A stretch of 12,210 nt of DNA from Anaerolineaceae bacterium UBA6107 (GCA_002428455.1 DIWL01000083.1:13394-25603), one strand, 5' to 3'; shown: positions 1-7,638, counted from the first letter of the stretch. Numbers and translations are program-made. The notes: a model not told the origin generated them from the sequence alone.

Positions 1-626
1 TCACACGCCACCAGCTGCTGCGCCACCCTGATATTTATTACACCAGTTCCAACGCGGCAGCCTGCCTGCTGATCGACGCGGATAAGGAAGCCCGCCGTGA
101 CCTGGAGCTGACCTGCCGTGAGTTCCTGCGCCGCAACAGCGCGCCCGCATCCGACCCGGGGTTCGCCCTGGCCGCCTGGAATACCGTGACGCCGGAAGTG
201 GTCGCCTGGGGCAAACAGGCAAAGCACCTGCAGCTCTTCCGCAGTACAGCCATAGAGCTGGCGCGTGCCGCAAATATTTCCATCGCCGGATTTCACGGCA
301 GCGGGGTCGGCGTCATCGGCGCGCTCGCTGCGGTTGGATTGTACTTTTCGGGGAACGACGGCCGTTTCATCTGGCTGCCCGGCCTTGATAAACTAAAGGG
401 TACCCTTAGCCTGCCCGTACTGCTCAACACCTGTTACATCGATCGGGTGGAGAACACGCATGGACGCCGCCCGTTGGAACGTGATCTTGTCTTCCTGGGG
501 GATGCCCCCACCCCCGTCCTGCGCGATGGTAAATCCGTGCTGCTGCTGGAAGCCGCCAGCCGCAATGACCCACACCAGTGGCACGTCCTCAACCGTGAAG
601 CTCTCGAGAAGATCTCGGATCGATAG
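1..626 (+). CDS. TiaS-like (DUF1743-type) protein, C-terminal part
   Basis: The reading frame is open from base 3, so the start lies upstream of the window; about 207 residues and a TAG stop are visible. Three stretches align by eye with archaeal TiaS, the enzyme that makes agmatidine at C34 of tRNA-Ile2. They are 'HPDIYYTSSNAA' (TiaS NPxIPYKTxGNGA), 'SDPGFAL' (xNPGxxF) and 'GSGVGVIGALAAVGL' (KGRGLIGALAAVGA). A later 'TPVLRDGKSVLLLE' fits the CPVLYGIRG region. The protein stops soon after that point, so the OB-fold and zinc-ribbon modules with which archaeal TiaS grips tRNA are absent. Family membership is my recognition from memory, not a search. The substrate is unknown: it could be a nucleotide kinase-like relative rather than a tRNA enzyme. 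It converges with the methyltransferase gene, with 36 bases between the stops and no clear terminator. Confidence 0.55.
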   Translation, partial: TRHQLLRHPDIYYTSSNAAACLLIDADKEARRDLELTCREFLRRNSAPASDPGFALAAWNTVTPEVVAWGKQAKHLQLFRSTAIELARAANISIAGFHGSGVGVIGALAAVGLYFSGNDGRFIWLPGLDKLKGTLSLPVLLNTCYIDRVENTHGRRPLERDLVFLGDAPTPVLRDGKSVLLLEAASRNDPHQWHVLNREALEKISDR

Positions 627-662
627 TCAAATCAATTTTGTAGAACCTGGTGACCGGAGGAT

Positions 663-1484
663 TCAGTTTGCCGGTTTGACTGCTTTAAGCGAGAACATCA
701 ATGGGATAGGCTGCGTTCCTCCGGGGAACCCCCAGCGCATCCGCCCTGTCTTCTCAAGGAAAGGCAGCTGCTGATACACGGTGAACGGATGTTCATGCAA
801 AAATTCCAGGCGCAGCCCGGCATCTATGAGCGCTGTGACCACCTCTCCCACCCGGTAGGTCCACTCATAATCCACGTGTTTATCCAATTGATCTTCCGGG
901 TTGGTGTACGTACCGGCTAACTCCCAGCGTATGGGTTGCGTCGCAAAATACGGGTAGCGGTAGGCTAAATGGTCGGCTTCATCATCGAACACATACGCGA
1001 ACGGATGAAACTCCGCGATGTAGAAGAAACCGCCTGGTTTCACATAAGAAGCGGCGATGCGCGCCCACTCGCGGATATCCGATAGCCAGCAAAGCACGCC
1101 GTAGGAGGTATACACGATGTCAAATTGCTCATGCAGTTGCTGTGGCAGGTCGTACACGTTGCAACAGGTGAAGCTGGCGTCCAACTCGCACTGCGCCGCC
1201 AGGTCGCGCGCCGTTTGCACCGCGGCTTCCGCGTAATCCACGCCGGTCACCCGCGCCCCCAGCCGCGCCCATGAAAGGGTGTCCAGCCCGAAGTGACACT
1301 GCAGGTGCAGCAGGGATTTGCCTGTTACATCACCCACCTCGCCGCGCTCCAGTTCATCCAGCGTGATCCCGCCCGCCTTGAAACCATCCACGTTATAAAA
1401 GGAAGACGCTGCGTGCACCGGCACCACATCCTCCCAGTAACGCCGGTTCACCTGCATCTTATCGCGTTCATCCTGGTTAACCAT
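663..1484 (-). CDS. Class I SAM-dependent methyltransferase
   Basis: Predicted cytoplasmic methyltransferase of 273 residues, substrate unknown. The SAM-binding motif I is 'LLHLQCHFGLDTL' (about residues 58-70), followed by the acidic end of strand 2 in 'GVDY' (Asp about 83). Later come 'FDIVYTSYGVLCWLSDI' (motif II region) and 'YVKPGGFFYIAEF' (motif III region). This is the Methyltransf_11/25-like group in which motif I has Cys-x-Phe-Gly instead of a run of glycines. I chose the ATG at 1484 because GGGAGG sits about 8 bases upstream of it. The in-frame ATG at 1502 would add six residues, but it lies inside a hairpin and has no ribosome-binding site. The gene follows hsp20 on the same strand after 63 bases, so cotranscription is possible, though no functional link is evident. 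Fold confidence is high; the reaction is unassigned. Confidence 0.88.
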   Translation of the reverse strand: MVNQDERDKMQVNRRYWEDVVPVHAASSFYNVDGFKAGGITLDELERGEVGDVTGKSLLHLQCHFGLDTLSWARLGARVTGVDYAEAAVQTARDLAAQCELDASFTCCNVYDLPQQLHEQFDIVYTSYGVLCWLSDIREWARIAASYVKPGGFFYIAEFHPFAYVFDDEADHLAYRYPYFATQPIRWELAGTYTNPEDQLDKHVDYEWTYRVGEVVTALIDAGLRLEFLHEHPFTVYQQLPFLEKTGRMRWGFPGGTQPIPLMFSLKAVKPAN

Positions 1485-1490
1485 AAAGTT

Positions 1491-1514
1491 CCTCCCGGGC
1501 ATATACCCGGGAGG
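1491..1514 (-). promoter_or_regulatory. Hairpin covering the methyltransferase ribosome-binding site
   Basis: A 9-bp perfect inverted repeat (CCTCCCGGG / CCCGGGAGG) surrounds a 6-base loop. On the minus-strand RNA the 3' arm contains the GGGAGG that serves as Shine-Dalgarno for the ATG at 1484. Folding would therefore hide the ribosome-binding site. No T-run follows it on the minus strand (next bases AACTTTATGG), so it is a poor intrinsic terminator. It may limit translation or act as an RNA-processing or decay boundary after hsp20. The structure is seen directly; the regulatory role is inferred. Confidence 0.55.
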
Positions 1515-1547
1515 ATTGTATCATCAATGAGGGTCGTGCTGCCCGCT

Positions 1548-2054
1548 TCAGCCCTTCTTGATCTCGATCTGGCGTGACTTGCGGATGGCATCACCGGCTT
1601 TGGGCAGGGTGATGATCAACACGCCGTTCTTGAAGACCGCGCTGACCTTGTCCTCATCCAGCTGTGAGTCAAAGGGGATGATCCTCTCGAAGGAACCATA
1701 GCTGCGCTCGATGCGGTGGAAGGTCTTTTCCTTCTCTTCCGATTCGGTTTTCTTCTCACCACTCAGGATCAGCGAGTCTTTTTCCAGCCGGATCTGAATG
1801 TCGTTCTCGTCCATCCCCGGCAGTTCCGCGGTGACCTTGTATTCGCTTTCCGTCTCGCTAATGTCCATCTTCGGGAAGAAATCCATCCCCGGCCGGGTGA
1901 TCATCCGTGTGGAGAACGGGAAGTCCTCGGCAAAGAACTGGTCGAACATGCGGTTCATCTCATTCTGGATAGCCAGCATGGGGCTCTCCCCCTCTCGACG
2001 GAGGGCGAGGCGGTTGACCCGGTTGGGTCGTCTTAATAGATCTGTTGCACTCAT
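1548..2054 (-). CDS. hsp20: Hsp20 family small heat-shock protein
   Basis: An ATP-independent holdase chaperone of 168 residues, a usual length for bacterial Hsp20. A variable N-terminal arm (residues 1-57, with 'MNRMFDQFFAEDF') precedes the alpha-crystallin domain (about 58-152). Hallmarks are 'AELPGM' (76-81), the charged loop 'EKKTESEEKEKTFHRIERSYGSF' in shortened form here as EKKTESEEK...RSYGSF (100-122), and 'FKNGVLIITLPK' (141-152). The C-terminal 'IEI' (163-165) is the I-x-I tail that docks on the neighbouring dimer during oligomer assembly. The start is firm: AAAGGAGGT (2059-2067) lies 4-5 bases before the ATG, whereas the internal Met26 has nothing comparable. The 5' region (2055-2145) is AT-rich and should hold the promoter, but I found no CIRCE element or convincing heat-shock sigma site. 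The methyltransferase gene lies downstream on the same strand. Confidence 0.96.
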   Translation of the reverse strand: MSATDLLRRPNRVNRLALRREGESPMLAIQNEMNRMFDQFFAEDFPFSTRMITRPGMDFFPKMDISETESEYKVTAELPGMDENDIQIRLEKDSLILSGEKKTESEEKEKTFHRIERSYGSFERIIPFDSQLDEDKVSAVFKNGVLIITLPKAGDAIRKSRQIEIKKG

Positions 2055-2145
2055 AGTTACCTCCTTTATAAGGTTGATATAGTATTCATCTTAATTAATA
2101 GGACGGGAAGATTAAAATTTGTTCAGAGAAATATTAGAAAATGGT

Positions 2146-2192
2146 TAAAAAGCGACCTTCTACTGGTTGAGGGGGGCAACCAGCGGAAGGTC
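2146..2192 (-). terminator. Intrinsic terminator of the acyl-CoA synthetase gene
   Basis: The stem GACCTTC (2154-2160) / GAAGGTC (2186-2192) continues inward, after a two-base mismatch or wobble, as CTGGTTG / CAACCAG around a short G-rich loop. Read on the minus strand it is followed directly by CGCTTTTT (2146-2153). It lies about 67 bases after the stop of the ligase gene and about 90 bases before hsp20, so it separates the two units. The plus-strand side has no T-run. Confidence 0.8.
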
Positions 2193-2228
2193 TATTAAGA
2201 GAGTATAGCACATTTCGAGATAATTATG

Positions 2229-2252
2229 ACTAACTTGTCCACTAACTTGTCC
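2229..2252. repeat. 12-bp perfect tandem direct repeat
   Basis: ACTAACTTGTCC occurs twice head to tail just beyond the stop of the ligase gene, between that stop and its terminator. Short tandem repeats of this kind are found at the ends of some insertion sequences and as protein-binding iterons. No transposase or matching inverted end is present, so the origin is unknown. Confidence 0.7.
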
Positions 2253-2258
2253 GGTTTT

Positions 2259-4361
2259 TTAACCTTGCTTTAAGATTACCCGTCCATCCAGCGCCAGCGC
2301 GCCTTTTCCTTCCGCAAAGACCAGCAGCGGGTTCACCTCGGCTTCCTCGATCTGCGGGAAGTCCAACGCCAGTTGGCTGAGTCGGCAGATAACATCGACA
2401 ACTGCATCCAGGTCAGCCGGCTGCTGGCCGCGGAAACCGGTCAGCAGCCTGCCGGCGCGCGTGTCAGTGATCATGCGCCGTGCCTCTTCCGCGCTAAGCG
2501 GGGCTACGCGGAAAGCCACATCCTTGAACAGCTCCACGTAGATCCCGCCCAGGCCGAACATCATCAACGGACCAAAACCCGGATCGCGCTTCATGCCGAT
2601 GATGACCTCCTGCCCGCGCGGTGCCATCTTCTCCACCATTACGCCCTCCAGGTGCGCGTCCGGGCGCAAAGTGCCGATCTCCTTCATTATATTGTGGTAA
2701 GCGTTTTCCACTGCAGCATGGTCGGCCAGGTTGAGCTTGATGCCGCCAACATCGGATTTGTGCAGCAGCTGCGGTGAGACGATCTTCATCACCACCGGGT
2801 AACCGATGCGGTCAGCGATCTCGGCAGCCCGCTGTGCGGTTCCTGCAAAGCCACCTTCCACCTGCGGAATGCCATAAGCCGCCAGCAACGGGCGGGTGAG
2901 CGCTTCGCCCAGGCTGTCCTTGCCATGCACAGCTGTAAGGATCCCTTCTGCCGCGGTGCGGTCGATGCAACCTGGCACTGATGGCTCAGATACCGGCTGT
3001 TCGATGTACTCACGGTAATACAACATGTTGCGCAGCACAGCCGCTGGCGCTTCGGGGCTGGTGTACATGGGGATGCGGCTGTCATGCAACACCAGGCGCG
3101 CCTCATCCACGGACAGATCGCCCATGATGCAAGCCAGCACGGTCTTGTCGCTGCCGCGGCTCTCGTCCACGATCGCCTGCGCCACCCCGGCAGGGTTGAC
3201 CAGCGCCTGCGGTACCAGCAGGGGGAGAATGATGTCCACGTTCTTGTCCTGCAGCAGGGTTTTCATACAAAGAGCGTAATCAGGCGGCTCAGCTCCGCCG
3301 AGGATATCCACGGGGTTGCCCACCTGGGCGCTCGGGTTGAGCGCCGCGCGCAAAGTCTGGCGGGTTTCTGGCTCAAGGTCATCCAGCGTCAACCCGTTGG
3401 CGGAGAGCGCGTCGGATGCCAGCGCTGCCGGACCGCCGGCGTTGGTGATGATCACCGTGCGGCTGCCGCGCGGCAGCGGTTGAAAGTCCATCGCCAGCGC
3501 CACCTCAAACAGCTCGTTAAGGCTGCCAACCTCGATCACGCCCGCCTGCCAGAACGCCGCCTGGTAGGCAGCGTAAGACCCGGCCAGGGAACCGGTGTGA
3601 GAGGAGACCGCGCGTGCCCCGGCGCTCGAGCGTCCGCCCTTGAGCAGCACGATCGGCTTAATGCGTGAAACGCGCCGGGCTACCTCCAGGAAACGCCGGC
3701 CGTCCTTGATCTGTTCCACATACGCGGCAATCACCCGCGTGTGCGGATCTTCCGCCAGGAACTCCATCAGGTCGGTTTCGGTCACATCCGCCTCGTTGCC
3801 CATACTGATGAAGTGAGAGAAACCCACCTTCTTGCCCAGCACCAGGTCCACCACCCCGCCCATCACCGCGCCGGATTGCGCCATGAACCCGATGCCGCCG
3901 GGATCGGGCACGCCATAAATGAAGGTGGTGTTCAAGCCCGAGTGCAGGTTGATCAGCCCCACGCAGTTGGGGCCGATCATACGCATGCCATAACGCCGGA
4001 TGATCTCCAGGCAGCGCGCCTCCTCCTGCTCCCCTTCCGCACCCACCTCCTTAAATCCACCCGAGATGACAATCACCGCCTTTACTCCGCGTTTGCCGCA
4101 GGCTTCCAGCGTATCCGGGATGGCGGACACCGGCAGCACGATCACCGCCAGGTCCACGGGATCCGGCACTGCTGAAATATCGGGGTAATTGGTCTTGCCC
4201 AGGATCTCAGCCGCTCCCGGGTTGACCGGGTAGATGCCGCCAGCGTAGGCAGAATTGACCAGGTTGCGCATGATGCCAAAGCTGAGCTTGCGCGGGTTGG
4301 AGGAAGCGCCGATCACCGCCACGCCGGCGGGGTAGAAGAACGGGGTAAGAGAGGAGGCCAT
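2259..4361 (-). CDS. acd: Acetate--CoA ligase (ADP-forming), fused alpha-beta
   Basis: This cytoplasmic enzyme interconverts acyl-CoA + ADP + Pi and acid + CoA + ATP, giving substrate-level phosphorylation from acetyl-CoA or a branched or aryl acyl-CoA. The 700 residues match the usual fused length. Order: CoA-binding Rossmann domain (1-130, 'GVAVIGASSNPRKLSFGI'), succinyl-CoA-ligase-like domains (130-450), then an ATP-grasp_5 domain (about 485-700). The phosphohistidine is His255 in 'SSHTGSLAG'. The second relay His is His534 in 'LLHKSDVGGI'. The ATP-grasp acidic motif is 'EAEVNPLL' (673-680). All key residues are present, so the enzyme should be active; the acyl substrate cannot be read from sequence. 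AAAAGGA lies about 8 bases before the ATG. The gene stands alone, with its own promoter and terminator. A protein acetyltransferase role (Pat-like) is unlikely because there is no GNAT domain. Confidence 0.94.
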   Translation of the reverse strand: MASSLTPFFYPAGVAVIGASSNPRKLSFGIMRNLVNSAYAGGIYPVNPGAAEILGKTNYPDISAVPDPVDLAVIVLPVSAIPDTLEACGKRGVKAVIVISGGFKEVGAEGEQEEARCLEIIRRYGMRMIGPNCVGLINLHSGLNTTFIYGVPDPGGIGFMAQSGAVMGGVVDLVLGKKVGFSHFISMGNEADVTETDLMEFLAEDPHTRVIAAYVEQIKDGRRFLEVARRVSRIKPIVLLKGGRSSAGARAVSSHTGSLAGSYAAYQAAFWQAGVIEVGSLNELFEVALAMDFQPLPRGSRTVIITNAGGPAALASDALSANGLTLDDLEPETRQTLRAALNPSAQVGNPVDILGGAEPPDYALCMKTLLQDKNVDIILPLLVPQALVNPAGVAQAIVDESRGSDKTVLACIMGDLSVDEARLVLHDSRIPMYTSPEAPAAVLRNMLYYREYIEQPVSEPSVPGCIDRTAAEGILTAVHGKDSLGEALTRPLLAAYGIPQVEGGFAGTAQRAAEIADRIGYPVVMKIVSPQLLHKSDVGGIKLNLADHAAVENAYHNIMKEIGTLRPDAHLEGVMVEKMAPRGQEVIIGMKRDPGFGPLMMFGLGGIYVELFKDVAFRVAPLSAEEARRMITDTRAGRLLTGFRGQQPADLDAVVDVICRLSQLALDFPQIEEAEVNPLLVFAEGKGALALDGRVILKQG

Positions 4362-4435
4362 AGGATGTCCTTTTAATGAAGATGATGATGCCGGACGGAA
4401 CGCAAAGCTTTTCCCTCGTCACGGCTTACGCTTCC

Positions 4436-4444
4436 ATTATATCA
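4436..4444 (-). promoter_or_regulatory. Extended -10 promoter for the acyl-CoA synthetase gene
   Basis: Read on the minus strand, TGATATAAT is a consensus extended -10 (TGN followed by TATAAT). No good -35 hexamer is seen 16-18 bases upstream, which extended -10 promoters tolerate. The start point would fall near 4429, giving a leader of roughly 65-70 bases before the ATG at 4361. Confidence 0.6.
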
Positions 4445-4505
4445 ATTCCAATTGTGATTCTCTTTCTATAGGCTCAGTCTATTGAGCGTGTTTGCAGGAG
4501 GGTAT

Positions 4506-4534
4506 GCACTTTACAATTTTGTACATTGAAGTGC
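4506..4534. other. Interrupted dyad upstream of the beta-helix gene promoter
   Basis: GCACTT (4506-4511) pairs with AAGTGC (4529-4534), and inside it TACAA (4512-4516) pairs with TTGTA (4519-4523). It ends 6 bases before the proposed -35 element of the gene at 4599, a usual position for an activator or repressor site. No regulator is encoded nearby. Confidence 0.3.
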
Positions 4535-4540
4535 TGTAAG

Positions 4541-4568
4541 TTGGATGCAATGCAAACTATAGGATAAT
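4541..4568 (+). promoter_or_regulatory. Candidate sigma-70-type promoter of the beta-helix gene
   Basis: TTGGAT (4541-4546) and GATAAT (4563-4568) are 16 bases apart and match the -35 and -10 consensus at 4 and 5 of 6 positions. Transcription would begin near 4575, leaving a leader of only about 24 bases before the ATG. The spacing and the nearness to the gene are the main support. Confidence 0.4.
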
Positions 4569-4598
4569 CTGGTTGGATCTTCTATTAAAGATATCTTC

Positions 4599-7500
4599 AT
4601 GAGTAAATACATAAAATCCACTTTACTGAGAACAATACTGACCATCGGGCTGGTCATCACCTTCCTGCCAACCGCTGCCGTCGAGGCGGCGGGGGCGATC
4701 TTCAGGGTTAAGGAAAACGGTATTACCAGCGGTGCCTGCGGGGATTCCTGGGACAACAGCTGCTCGCTGCAATACGCGCTCAGCCTGGCACAAGCTGGCG
4801 ACCAGGTTTGGGTCGCCAGGGGCACCTATAAACCAACCACCAGCGCAGACCGCGCGGTCAGTTTTATACTCAAGAGCGGAGTGGCCATTTACGGCGGTTT
4901 CGCCGGCAGCGAAACCCTCCTCACCCAGCGCAACCCGCTCGACAATGTCACGGTTCTAAGCGGAGATATCGGCACACCGGGAGTCCCGACTGACAACAGC
5001 TACCACGTGATAAATGCTGCCGGGATTGGCAATAACGCGGTATTGGATGGGTTCAAGATCAGCAACGGGAACGCAAACGGTGCCAGCCCTCACGACATGG
5101 GAGGAGGAATCTACTGCTACTCCTGCACCGCTGCCTTTGCCAATCTTATTTTCCGCAACAATTATTCAACCTACCAGGGAGGTGCCGTATTTATCAAGGC
5201 AAGCACGATCACCCTGGACAAAGTAACTTTTGCAGCCAATTCCAGCGGAAAGTTCGGGGGTGGATTTCTTAACCACACCAGCAACGTAACCCTTTCCAAT
5301 GCAACCTTCACCAATAACACTGCAGGAGAACGGGGTGGTGGTTTGTACAACTATGGCAGCACCGCCACACTGACCAATGTGACCTTCACCGGCAACAGCG
5401 CAGAACTTCTGGGCGGAGGAATGAATAATTCCTCAAGCAATGTCCAACTGACGGGGGGAACCTTCACTGATAACGCAGCTGGAACCAGCGGCGGAGGTAT
5501 CTATTTCGCAGATGGAGAACTAACGCTTGAGGATGTTACTTTCATCGGCAATTCAGCCAAGGGGGGTGGGGGAATTTTAAGCTCATCCGGCAGTGTAACT
5601 TCGATTACCAATGCCTTGTTTGAGGATAACTTCGCCAAGGAACGCGGCGGTGGTGTCTATTTCTACGACAGCGAGGGCACGATCACCAATGCAACCTTCA
5701 AAAATAACGTAGCAAAGGAACACGGCGGAGCAATGTTCAATTCAACCAGCGACCCGGTGGTGACAAACTCCTCTTTCTCTGGAAACGTCAGTGAATTATA
5801 CGGCGGCGCGATTGACAATAACACGAGTAGTCCCTCTTTTGAAAATGTTGAGATTTATGGTAACTCCGCGGTGCGCGGTGGAGGAATATACAACTGGGAA
5901 TACAGCAGCCCCACTCTTACCAACGTGATTATTACTGACAATTCCGCCTCACACCGCGGCGGCGGCATGTACATTGTGGATTACTGCAACCTGACCCTCA
6001 CAGATGTGACATTTGAAAGGAATACCTCTGTGAAAGAAGGCGGTGGCATGTTCGTTTCCAACAGCCATCCGGTTCTCATCCGCGTCCGGTTTGCTGACAA
6101 CTCATCCGCCAATTTTGGCGGGGGCATGTACAACTCCTTTACCCACGCCACACTGAACGATGTCGTCTTTGAGGGCAACTCCGCAATTAGCGGTGGCGGC
6201 TTGAACAACAACAACAGCGATCCCGCCCTGACGAATGTAACCTTCGCGGACAATAGCGCTTCTGAACGCGGAGGCGGATTGTACAATTACTCGAGCGATC
6301 CGGTGTTGGTCAACGTAACCTTTGCAGGTAATTCTGCCGGAACATACGGGGGCGGCATATCAAACTCAGCCGGTAGCCTGCAATTGAATCACACCACCCT
6401 CACTAATAATTCCGCTGGTATTTTTGGTGGCGGCATGTGGTTGGATGACACCAACATTAATGTCAACAATTCGATATTCTGGGCGAACACTGCAGCCACC
6501 AGCGGCGCGCAAATTTATTCCAGCCATAGTGGAATGCCAATCGTGGATACATCGGTCATCCAAAACGATTGCCCGAGCGGGGCGGTTTGCACCAACGTCA
6601 TCACTGGCGACCCCTTACTCGGCACCCTTGGGGATAACGGTGGTTTTACTCCCACCGTCCCGCTACTTTCCGGATCCTCAGCCATCGACAGTGGTAACGA
6701 ATCCACCTGCGCACCCATCGATCAACGTGGCGTCAGCCGCCCGCAGGGAGCGCGTTGCGACGTCGGCGCTTATGAAGCCGATGAGATTGGTTTCAATAAA
6801 ACCTCGCCCCTCAACCACGCGGTTCTTGTGGACGAAATGATCACACTGAGCTGGACACCCGGCAGCGGCCTGGGCAGTTACGAAGTCTGCGCGGATACCA
6901 CCGACAATGGCAGCTGCGACACCGGGTGGAAGCCCGCTGAAAGCTCCACCAATCACACGCTCACGGTCAGCGCGCTCACTCCTGGCAGCACTTATTACTG
7001 GCAGGTGCGGGCGCTCGGTGGGGCTGATCTTCATTATGCCGATAAAGGTGCCTGGTGGTCCTTTACCCTGAACGAAATATCACCGCGGATTGATGAAAAG
7101 CTCACCACCAGTACAGTGACTTTTGATTGGAGCGATGTACCGGAAGCCGTGGCGTACAAGATCCAGCTCTCTTTAAAACCGGATTTCAGCACATTGCTGA
7201 TCAATCTGAAGACATCCGCATCCACTTACGCTTACGATACCGCGCTCAAGTACGGTGCCACTTACTATTGGCGGGTGCGTCCGCTCTTCAGCGACTACAA
7301 GGGCAGCTGGTCTCCGGCATACCGGTTTTACTCCATGGATCCGCTTGCGGCTCCAGTGCTCTCCGCACCGGCGCACAAGGAATATGTTACCTCCCCGGTC
7401 ATGCTCTCCTGGCAGGAAGTCAAGAACGCCGCTTCCTACAAGGTGGTCATCGCCACTGATGCCAGCTTTACCAATAAAGTTGGCAATGTCAAAACCGCCG

Positions 7501-7625
7501 ACCTCTCGGCAAGTTTCACCCTGCCAGCCGGGAAGTACTTCTGGCATGTGCGCGCTTTTGACGCTACCGGCGCCAGGGGTCCGTGGTCAGAAACGCGCAA
7601 GTTCTTCGTCGAAGCTGTCCCTTGA
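4599..7625 (+). CDS. Exported beta-helix (Pmp-like repeat) protein with fibronectin-like modules
   Basis: A secreted or surface protein of 1008 residues. A Sec signal peptide (residues 1-30, hydrophobic 11-24, likely cleaved after VEA) leads into a capping region (31-165) with 'GDQVWVARGTY' and 'YGGFAGSE', typical of this parallel beta-helix class. Residues 167-615 hold about 18 rungs of about 24 residues, each with GGG/GGA plus a hydrophobic residue and FxxN, the motifs of chlamydial Pmp proteins. Residues about 669-726 ('GDPLLGTLGDNGG' ... 'DQRGVSRPQ' ... 'DVGAYE') resemble the choice-of-anchor Q domain. Three fibronectin-like modules of about 90 residues end the protein (735-822, 826-912, 916-1008). 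No catalytic residues of a pectate lyase type are obvious, so an adhesive or scaffold role is the better guess. The ribosome-binding site is weak (AAAGAT); a palindrome AAGATATCTT sits right before the ATG. There is no LPXTG, PEP-CTERM or autotransporter barrel. Confidence 0.88.
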   Translation: MSKYIKSTLLRTILTIGLVITFLPTAAVEAAGAIFRVKENGITSGACGDSWDNSCSLQYALSLAQAGDQVWVARGTYKPTTSADRAVSFILKSGVAIYGGFAGSETLLTQRNPLDNVTVLSGDIGTPGVPTDNSYHVINAAGIGNNAVLDGFKISNGNANGASPHDMGGGIYCYSCTAAFANLIFRNNYSTYQGGAVFIKASTITLDKVTFAANSSGKFGGGFLNHTSNVTLSNATFTNNTAGERGGGLYNYGSTATLTNVTFTGNSAELLGGGMNNSSSNVQLTGGTFTDNAAGTSGGGIYFADGELTLEDVTFIGNSAKGGGGILSSSGSVTSITNALFEDNFAKERGGGVYFYDSEGTITNATFKNNVAKEHGGAMFNSTSDPVVTNSSFSGNVSELYGGAIDNNTSSPSFENVEIYGNSAVRGGGIYNWEYSSPTLTNVIITDNSASHRGGGMYIVDYCNLTLTDVTFERNTSVKEGGGMFVSNSHPVLIRVRFADNSSANFGGGMYNSFTHATLNDVVFEGNSAISGGGLNNNNSDPALTNVTFADNSASERGGGLYNYSSDPVLVNVTFAGNSAGTYGGGISNSAGSLQLNHTTLTNNSAGIFGGGMWLDDTNINVNNSIFWANTAATSGAQIYSSHSGMPIVDTSVIQNDCPSGAVCTNVITGDPLLGTLGDNGGFTPTVPLLSGSSAIDSGNESTCAPIDQRGVSRPQGARCDVGAYEADEIGFNKTSPLNHAVLVDEMITLSWTPGSGLGSYEVCADTTDNGSCDTGWKPAESSTNHTLTVSALTPGSTYYWQVRALGGADLHYADKGAWWSFTLNEISPRIDEKLTTSTVTFDWSDVPEAVAYKIQLSLKPDFSTLLINLKTSASTYAYDTALKYGATYYWRVRPLFSDYKGSWSPAYRFYSMDPLAAPVLSAPAHKEYVTSPVMLSWQEVKNAASYKVVIATDASFTNKVGNVKTADLSASFTLPAGKYFWHVRAFDATGARGPWSETRKFFVEAVP
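5097..6440 (+). repeat. About 18 tandem beta-helix rungs encoded by degenerate ~72-bp repeats
   Basis: The coding sequence repeats a pattern of a Thr/Asn strand, 'VTFxxNSA', four to five residues, then 'GGGxYN'. The conserved DNA cores are variants of AATGTAACCTTC...AACTCCGC...GGCGGCGG. Most copies differ at many synonymous positions, so the array is old rather than freshly expanded. The closest pairs are the late rungs, such as those near 6230 and 6310. The region belongs to the gene at 4599-7625. Confidence 0.8.
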
Positions 7626-7638
7626 TCAAACCGTGCCC

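Noticed and set aside
627..662. Bidirectional terminator between the convergent TiaS-like and methyltransferase genes
   Set aside because: Only short, imperfect pairing (around ACCTGGTGACCGG) is seen and there is no T-run in either direction.
460..774. Open frame of 104 codons on the + strand
   Set aside because: It overlaps the end of the TiaS-like frame and then runs antisense to the methyltransferase; its Pro/Cys/Trp-rich composition is unlike a real protein.
2055..2153. CIRCE or other heat-shock operator before hsp20
   Set aside because: No TTAGCACTC / GAGTGCTAA pair is present, and hexamers such as TATTAA lack a convincing -35 partner, so I list no promoter.
2373..4188. Several long open frames on the + strand opposite the acyl-CoA synthetase gene
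   Set aside because: They are antisense to a gene with all its catalytic motifs, have no ribosome-binding sites or recognisable domains, and arise from GC-rich codon bias.
5097..6440. Regularly spaced repeats resembling a CRISPR or satellite array
   Set aside because: The repeats are degenerate, have no unique spacers, and encode a regular beta-helix rung in one frame.
6678..7547. Minus-strand open frames opposite the fibronectin-like modules
   Set aside because: They are shadows of the well-supported plus-strand gene, with no start signal or known domain.
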